This document shows, piece by piece, positions 57,559 to 64,000 of a DNA stretch of 64,000 bases. Position 1 is the stretch's first letter. Each line of letters starts with the position of its first letter. The stretch spans positions 124,001 through 188,000 of the forward strand of contig JAEQBH010004427.1 of NCBI GenBank assembly GCA_016808115.1, read 5' to 3'. The stretch comes from Tetrastigma voinierianum. Its lineage: Eukaryota > Streptophyta > Magnoliopsida > Vitales > Vitaceae. The notes under the pieces were generated by a model that had not been told where the DNA came from, did not search any database, and worked only from the letters and a program-made list of their open reading frames with translations. The position numbers were made by a program, and so were the translations under genes.

Positions 57559-58239
57559 GTATCAGAATCGAAGCCGAGCTACTCGTGAGTCGCTTCTACG
57601 CTCGGCCGCTAGAAGCTCGTCGAACTGCTTATTAAGTTAAACGGTCGGTCTCGGCCCATCATTTTGAAGCTCAGGAGTTAAATGAGCCGGAAATCTCGAA
57701 AGACTCTCAACTCACCAGTCGTACCAGAACGCTTGTGAATATTCGTGGAGCCAGTTCTGCTAACTAGGCCTGGAATGCTTCTCAATGATAAATAAATTTT
57801 TTCCACAAATGAACACGATTTATCATTTTAACTTGAACTTCAATCGCTAATTGAACTTTTATTGTCTTATCTTTTAATTTAATAGAAGGCCAAGTTGGTT
57901 TAGATGAAACATTTCTTTAATTCCCGAACATCATTTTGAGGCTAATAATTTAAACGAGCCGAGCCCGAGCACTCTCAAACTCAAATTCACACCGTGAATT
58001 GTGCTCAGACATGCCTACGAGCAAGCTCAAGACCGTGCTCATAAACAAGCTCGCAACTGTGCCCGCACTGCGCCGCGAACTGCTCGTGGAACAGCTCAGA
58101 AACAAACGAGCCGAGCCTGAAAGTACTTCAAACCCCATTACACCAGAACAGCCGCGAACGTTCGAGCCCTACTCCTTAAACCAATCGAGCCGAGCCGAGC
58201 CCGCCTAATACCTCGCCGACTCCTACCAAGCACACCCTA
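57559..58239. mobile_element. Nonautonomous hAT-like insertion, TSD CTAAGACCT
   Basis: The 681 bp are absent from copy 1 and flanked by CTAAGACCT at 57550-57558 and 58240-58248 (8-9 bp duplication). The right end, ACACCCTA, and the abundance of GAGCCGAGC and GCTCG text match nonautonomous plant hAT elements ending TAGGG(G)TGT...ACACCC(C)TA. The left end shows only TGTATCAG, so its terminal inverted repeat is incomplete. No transposase is encoded. The 62- and 69-codon ORFs here are chance. Confidence 0.65.
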
Positions 58240-59506
58240 CTAAGACCTCTACATGTTGTAATCGGGTCCACTATGTTCCACATGTGAGCACATTATATGA
58301 CACTTTGTTAACACACATCATGATTGATTCAATTGACCTTACCTCAAACCCTAATTTTAGCTTGATATCCTGGAGGAATGCATTATATTTGGTCATAGGC
58401 TGATATATCGGTTTTTGTGGAGTTGTTGCCCTATCCTTACCTTGCTTCTTGCGCTTCAGAATATTACGACTTTTAAAGGCCGCCTGCGATATTATTCGGG
58501 TGATTGTTTATTCGGGATGAATGCATTATGAGCCTTTGCAATCATTGACGGCAAGACATGTTTTAAACTAGCAAATACATTAGCAATTATCTATGTTACA
58601 CAGTGTAATGTGCCTTACATCAAGTAAATTTTTCCTGATTTCTCATTTTCTGGTATGAGCACGATATAAATTATATTTACTTATATTACACTATCTAATA
58701 TTCTATTCAAAATTTTTGAATTCAAACCTGAGATCTCTTGTAAATCCATCATACCCTTTTACCTCTTGAGCCATGCCTCATTGAATATGTTTGATTTTCC
58801 TTTTAAAAAATTTACAATGACCACATATAAGAACATTGTTTAGCTATATTTGATTTTTAGAAAGTATTAAGGAAAAAGGAAACATTAAAGAAAATGATTT
58901 ATCATGTTTAGTTTTTTTAATAAAATATTTTAAAAAATCATATATAATTAAAATTAGATTAAGATATTTAAAATTATATAATTTTTATATTAATGAATTA
59001 AAACATATTCAAAATGTAAATAAAATAATTTATTAAATTTCAATTCCAATTTATCAATTTTTTTTTGTATGTTTTCCCTTTCAAGAACCAAACATGATCT
59101 TACTATTGTTATTTCTTTAACACTTTTCGCAGTTAAACACAACCTTAATGTTATTGATAAACCTTACGTGTTTCACAATATAATTATATTCGATCGAATT
59201 CTCATTAATCGAATAACTGTTTAATAAACATGCTTATATTTTTTCAATCTATATAATAATTTAAATCGACTAATCGATTCGCGAATTTTTATATAATTAA
59301 TATTTTATCCAAATTAACTCATTTAATATGTTATTTATATTAAATAATGATTATAATTACATACTTAAATGATCAAATTAATAAACGTTATGCATGTTAT
59401 CTTACTTGATTACTAATTGAGTATGTTTGAATTTGTAAATAAAATGGTGAGATGGTCTCGAATTTCACCTTCTTTGCTAGGCACGTGGCAGTGGGACACG
59501 TAAGCA

Positions 59507-59519
59507 ACGTCACCGATCC
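59507..59519 (+). promoter_or_regulatory. Histone type I promoter element, H4 copy 3
   Basis: ACGTCACCGATCC is identical to the copy 2 element and lies about 240 bp before the ATG. The E2F-like TCCCGCCC (59636-59643) and TATAAAT (59667-59673) are also preserved, so the promoter is better conserved than the coding part. Confidence 0.75.
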
Positions 59520-59755
59520 TAAACAACACACGGGCCGTCGATCTTCTCCTTATCAACGTTTTAGATTCTCTTAAAAAACGCTACACGGATTGAACCGCTG
59601 TCGGATCAAGTTGTAAATCTAACGACCGCCATCAATCCCGCCCAAATTCGAAACTAAAAATTCTCTTATAAATTTCTTGCTCCACTCTTGACCTTATTCA
59701 CCAGTTTCAAGATCTGAAATCTCAACCCTAACCCTAGAAATTTTATATTGGAACT

Positions 59756-60054
59756 ATGTCAGGCCGTGGAAAGGAGGCAAAGGGCTGGGCAAGGTGAGCG
59801 AAGGTCACCGGAAGGTTCTTCGGGACAATATTCAAGGTATCACGAAGCCGGCGATCCGACGGTTGGCTAGGAGAGAGGTGTGGAGAATCAGTGGACTGAT
59901 CTACGAAGAAACCAGAGGCGTTCTGAAGATTTTCTTGGAGAACGTGATCCGCGATGCTGTGACGTATACTGAGCACGCCAGGAGGAAGACGGTGACCGCC
60001 ATGGACGTGGTATACGCTCTCAAGAGGCAAGGAAGGACTCTTTACGGCTTTTGA
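59756..60054 (+). pseudogene. Histone H4 copy 3, N-terminal frameshift
   Basis: The ATG at 59756 opens MSGRGK, after which one missing G shifts the frame and the GKGGAK tail is further disrupted. From 59794 one frame runs to the end with HRKVLRDNIQGITKPAIRRL, then RISGLIYEETRGVLKIFLEN, VIRDAVTYTEHARRKTVTAM and DVVYALKRQGRTLYGF. The GGVK turn reads EVW, and a TGA replaces the last Gly-Gly. The histone fold is otherwise intact, so this is the best-preserved H4 copy. The tail carrying the acetylated lysines is lost unless the frameshift is a sequencing error. Product if real: nucleosome core histone. Confidence 0.9.
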
Positions 60055-60059
60055 TATTA

Positions 60060-60775
60060 GCACTTGGTTCTGGTTTTGGCCCTTTTACCTTTTTTGGCCG
60101 AAATTTAGCTTTTGAATTATTTTGCCATTTTCTTGCTCAGTCATTAGCTATTACTGACTGTGGTAGTAGGTTGAATGTAAGCAATTTCTGATAACAATGG
60201 GGAAACAATGGAGATTATAATATGTGGATTCTAAGAACTTTGCATACGATTTAGATATTTTCCTTGGGTGTCGAAATCTGGAGGAGATTTTAAATGTTGA
60301 TTAGTTGCAATTTTTCAAAACTGTTCCTTGTTCTTCAGAACAAGGATGATAAAGGAGAATTCGTTTTGATACCTGTTTGTTTATGGTTTTTTTAAACTGT
60401 TTTTGCTTTCAAAAAAAAAGGGTGAACAAGGAAAATATGTTCTATATGGAGAACAGTTTCTTTTTTTTTTCTTTGAACAAAAAGGTAAAATGAACAAGAA
60501 CAATTTTGAGATAAGGACAAAATAATTAATACTCAGCTCTAGTTTAGGCCTCTCTCTTACCTATTTTGGCTGAAATTCAGCTTGAGTTGTTTGCCATTTT
60601 TTCGTCTCAATCAGTAGCTATTAATGACTGATATATTGAATTGAATGAAAGCTATTTCTGACAACAGCGAAGATTATAATATAATAATTCTTAGAATTTA
60701 GCATGCGATTTAGATGTTTTCCCTGGGTAGTGGAAATCTGGAGGGGATTTTTCAGAGTAGAAATTATTCTTACAG
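60060..60775. repeat. Tandemly duplicated H4 3' flank
   Basis: The 3' flank with TTTTGGC, TTTGCCATTTT, AGATTATAATAT and GATTTAGAT..TTTTCC landmarks at 60060-60300 recurs at about 60540-60770. Copy 1 has only one such unit (35900-36110), so the duplication arose in copy 2 after the segmental duplication, or was lost from copy 1. Confidence 0.7.
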
Positions 60776-61696
60776 CTTACATTTTATGTGTCTGATCTGC
60801 CCCAACTATTTTGGCTTTTGAGTGGGTTCGGTCATCTTAGGCATAGTGCAGTGCTCTGCCTGTAAGGATAACAATTTGCTTTACTATCTCCAAATATAAA
60901 TAAGATAAAATGGAGTATTGTCCCAAACTAATATAAATTTTTAAAAAAAATTTATCAAAAAAAAAAAGAACCAAAATAGTTTGGAAAACAACCTTAACTT
61001 AAAAAAATATTTTAATACCATAGTCAATGTTGAAGTTAGTGATTGAGGCATTAAACCTAGCAATAACTGAATTTTTTTTTTTAAAGTCCTAGTCCATTAT
61101 TGTGGGTTTACTGATGTGGCCTAAATATATTAATTTGGATATTATTTTAGCTTCCAACTTATATTTGTAAAAATTTAAAAAAAAAAAACTTATTTTAATC
61201 CAAAACTCAATAAGATATCAATTTGAATATAAAAATGGAGACTGCGTTATTAGGGCCCTTTTTTTTTGTATTTGTAACATTAATATCATCATTTTGATAG
61301 GTCTCTAAATAAATTTATTATAAGATATTTACAATTGTAAAAAATAGTATTGGCTTCAAAAGAGACTAACGAACGTATAACTTAGAAAATACTTATCAAT
61401 TATCATATGTAATGTGGATGCAGTGGGAAGTAAAATATTTTCAAGGGGCATTGTAACACAGTTGTTTAAGTGAACCATTAATTCTCATTATAAACAATTT
61501 TTCTTAAAAGTTTTAGGTTGGCATTTGACCCCTAGGTACATTCTAGGTCTCGCCAGTGTCGATGTTACATTTATCTTATGCTAAATTCATAGATCAAAGA
61601 AATGAGATAAGCTTCACATAATAAATATATAATAACTCGTCCTTTGTTATATAAATACTATTTACTTTGAATGGAATGGTATCTCATGAGTTGACG

Positions 61697-63068
61697 GTAT
61701 TTTTGGGTAAACAATTTAATTAAATACTTATTTTATAAGAGCTTATTATATAAAAGTTTATATCATAAGTATTTTATTTAATAAATTATTTGTATTTGAA
61801 TGCATATTTTAAAATACTATGTGCCATTTTAAAGTGTTTAAGCATTATTATTTAAACACTTGTAATAGCCGAAATGACTCAAAATACCATTATAACCACT
61901 TGTAAAATTGAAGTGTTTGGATATGAAACCATGATAAAAAATTAAAACAAAGTAAAGATTCACTATATATTAAAAACATTTATCATCACTTGTAATTTCT
62001 AGTATAAAAAATAACTAATGAATCATAGTCTCTTCAATTTTTTTTTCATATGCATCAAAAAGATTATAAAAACTAAAATATTATATTTTTTTCATTAAAA
62101 TCTTTAATTTGATGTTTTTGTAAATTGAACGATGCTGCTATGTACTCATAAAGTATTTGGGCGCACAAACGCTGAGTACAAGAAATCTCGGAGTACTTTG
62201 AGGCGAAGGTACACTTGAGGCACATACTTTTTAAAAAGAATGCCAGACTCACTTAATATAATAAAAATTATATATCTCACTGGGGAGACAAGCAGAGGCT
62301 ATCGAACGATAAAATACAATGTTTAAAGACATCAAATATAAAATCAAACATTAGTGCTTCTCATCATCAAAAACATTTTCAAAACAAAATAATAAACAAA
62401 AATAACAAACACCATTAATGCTTTCTATCATCACAAAATTTCTAAGTTCAGAAACAAAATAAACACTCATGAATTTCTAAGTTTCAAAACAAAATAAACA
62501 CTCATGAATTTCTAAGTTTTAAAACAAAATAAACACTCATGGATCTGCATCAAATTCTAAATAAAGAAAATCATCATCAATATCATTATTATCATCATCA
62601 ATAGATTTTTTTTTCTTCATATTTTTTAATAATTTTTTTCAAATATTTTACCTATTTTTACATAAATTTTTGGAAGTTGTTTTATATTTTTTAGAATTTT
62701 TTCAAAAAGTTTACCCATTTTTACATAATTTTTCGGAATTTATTTAATTATTTTTCAAAGCTTTTTTTTTATATATAAATTTTCAAATATTTTACATATT
62801 TTTTATATAATTTGTCATAAAGTTGTTTTCTATTTTTTTCATTATTTTTTAGAAGGACATTATTATCATTAAGATGACCAATTTTAGTCTCCGTATAAGC
62901 TGTTTTAAAGCTTTTTTTGATAAGCTTCTCCATGAAGCTTATTGAAATAAGCTAAAAATTGCTAGCAAATAAGGTTATTTTTATGCCTCTTTCGATCCGT
63001 AAATTTTATCAAAATACTTACAGGAGAAGACAGTTCAAAATAAATCGTAAATAATCTCTTCCAAACGC
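61697..63068. mobile_element. Copy 2-specific AT-rich insertion (probable nonautonomous DNA element)
   Basis: Copy 1 passes directly from GGTATCTCATGAGTT to TTATTAGAATAAG with about ten bases between. Copy 2 has about 1.37 kb here. The right end on the minus strand reads GGGTGCGTTTGG, a familiar plant DNA-transposon terminus, and the left end CGGTATTTTTGGGTAAACAA is a weak match (8 of 12). The interior is AT-rich with no transposase. The target duplication is not clear. Confidence 0.5.
62438..62540. repeat. 35-bp tandem repeat, 3 units
   Basis: ATTTCTAAGTTT followed by AAACAAAATAAACACTCATG occurs at 62438, 62473 and 62508 with almost no divergence, inside the copy 2-specific insertion. Confidence 0.85.
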
Positions 63069-63197
63069 ACCCTTATTAGAATAAGTTTATGATGCATGAA
63101 TGTTATGAACTTTTTTCAACATGTGATATCACAAATCTACCTTGTTGTTTCATCTAAGCATTGGAATAGTGATTAACTAATTATCATTTACGTCTAT

Positions 63198-64000
63198 TGT
63201 AATGACCCGACCCAACTAAATGGATATTGTTTGTTTTGAGCCAAAGTATTTAAAACACATATATTAAATTGAGAGGAGCTCATACTTATATAGTACAAGG
63301 GAGTTATTTCATATCCGGTATGAGATGTAACAAACATCCTCCATGCTAACACAATGTACTTGTTAAGTCCTATAAGATTAAAGGGCTAAACGAAAAACAC
63401 TCCTTATGAAGCCAAACGGAATAAACCTCCACATCGAGGTCGAGGATTAGATCTGATAACATTTGTAATGACCCGACCCAACTATGTAGATATTATTCGC
63501 TTTCTGGGGCCTGATCCTTTAAGCCTTAAAATGCTATTTACTGTCAGATGAGCTCATACTTATACGACGCTACGAACTTTCTCTTATCGGATGCTGGATG
63601 ACATAAATACTCCCCATGTAGAGACACATCTTCTCGCTGATTCCCATGAGATCTGGGGGCAAATGACAAACACCACGTACTAAACATAACTGGAAGCTCC
63701 ACATCAGGTCGTGATTAAATAATACTGATTTGTAAACGACATGACATAATCATGTGATATTATTCGCAGCCAAGGGGCCCTCACGCTTTAAACACGGCCT
63801 ACTAAGCCAGAGCCATACTTATAAGAGTGCTAAGAAATTCCTCCCTATCCGACGATGACAAACACTTTATGCAAATACGACGTCCTCGTCTGTCCTACGC
63901 AGACACAAAGCTGGGCTGCACTAACACCATTTACTAGCTGCGCTTAAACAGACCCCACATCAAGGTTGGGGATGAACTTTGATACCATTTGTAATTATCT
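63198..64000 (-). mobile_element. Tandem TRIM-like array C (4 LTRs, last cut by window end)
   Basis: LTRs lie at 63198-63332, 63464-63603, 63731-63860 and from 63990. Internals are 131, 127 and 129 bp. Each LTR begins TGTAATGACCC or a variant and ends GATG(N)GATGACA or AGATGTAACA, and each internal ends with CTGATA(A/C)CATT or similar before the next LTR. On the minus strand the LTR end TCATTACA is followed by a decayed TGGTATCAGA primer site, and CATGGAGGATGTT-like purine-rich text precedes the next LTR. No coding capacity. Confidence 0.8.

Larger units (their letters stand above)
58240..61696. repeat. Segmental duplication copy 2, main block (H4 locus and flanks)
   Basis: Collinear in the same orientation with block c (22405-22911) then block d (34431-37440) of copy 1, but without the two large retroelements. 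The empty sites are at 58273-58277 (ATGTT once) and about 58795. Outside H4 it is AT-rich and noncoding. Confidence 0.9.

Overview
This is a repeat-saturated stretch of a flowering-plant nuclear genome, most likely a dicot. The evidence is intronless histone H4 copies with a plant-type histone promoter, plus plant Ty3/Gypsy (Tat-like and Tekay-like) and Ty1/Copia LTR retrotransposons, solo LTRs, TRIM-like mini-retroelements and hAT-like insertions. No bacterial, organellar, rRNA, tRNA or CRISPR features were seen. The only host-gene sequences are three broken histone H4 copies. Everything else is mobile-element sequence, tandem repeats or AT-rich spacer. Small indels are so common, even in H4, that ageing and uncorrected sequencing error cannot be told apart from the sequence alone.

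Layout. 1-8985: Tat-like Gypsy element 1, its 5' LTR cut by the window edge, lying directly against the 3' three-quarters of H4 copy 1 (8991-9239). 10736-13485: a solo LTR. 14105-40680: copy 1 of a large direct segmental duplication, swollen by a Tekay-like Gypsy element (14718-22399, TSD ATGTT, itself holding a nested solo LTR with TSD CTATT) and by Tat-like element 2 (22912-34430). It then carries H4 copy 2 (35576-35893) and ends in a tandem TRIM array with another solo LTR nested in it. 40710-49595: an LTR-type sequence split by a Copia element (41452-48261, TSD CACAT). 50775-53090: an LTR-like block with a plus-strand TATA box. 53656-56115: a small internally deleted Gypsy derivative, partly duplicated around a second TRIM array. 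57005-64000: copy 2 of the segmental duplication, with H4 copy 3 (59756-60054) and a third TRIM array running off the window end.

How the parts fit. The two duplication copies act as each other's empty-site control. Block 57005-57558 + 58240-61696 + 63069-64000 is nearly continuous host sequence, whereas the same sequence in copy 1 is split by two large retroelements. Two younger insertions (57559-58239 and about 61697-63068) are present only in copy 2. The TRIM arrays lie at the same relative position in both copies, so at least the first TRIM insertion predates the duplication. The most unusual structures are the shared-LTR TRIM arrays (period about 265 bp), the antisense coiled-coil ORF plus tandem-repeat block downstream of pol in both Tat-like elements, and a GC-rich module of direct and inverted repeats inside one solo LTR.
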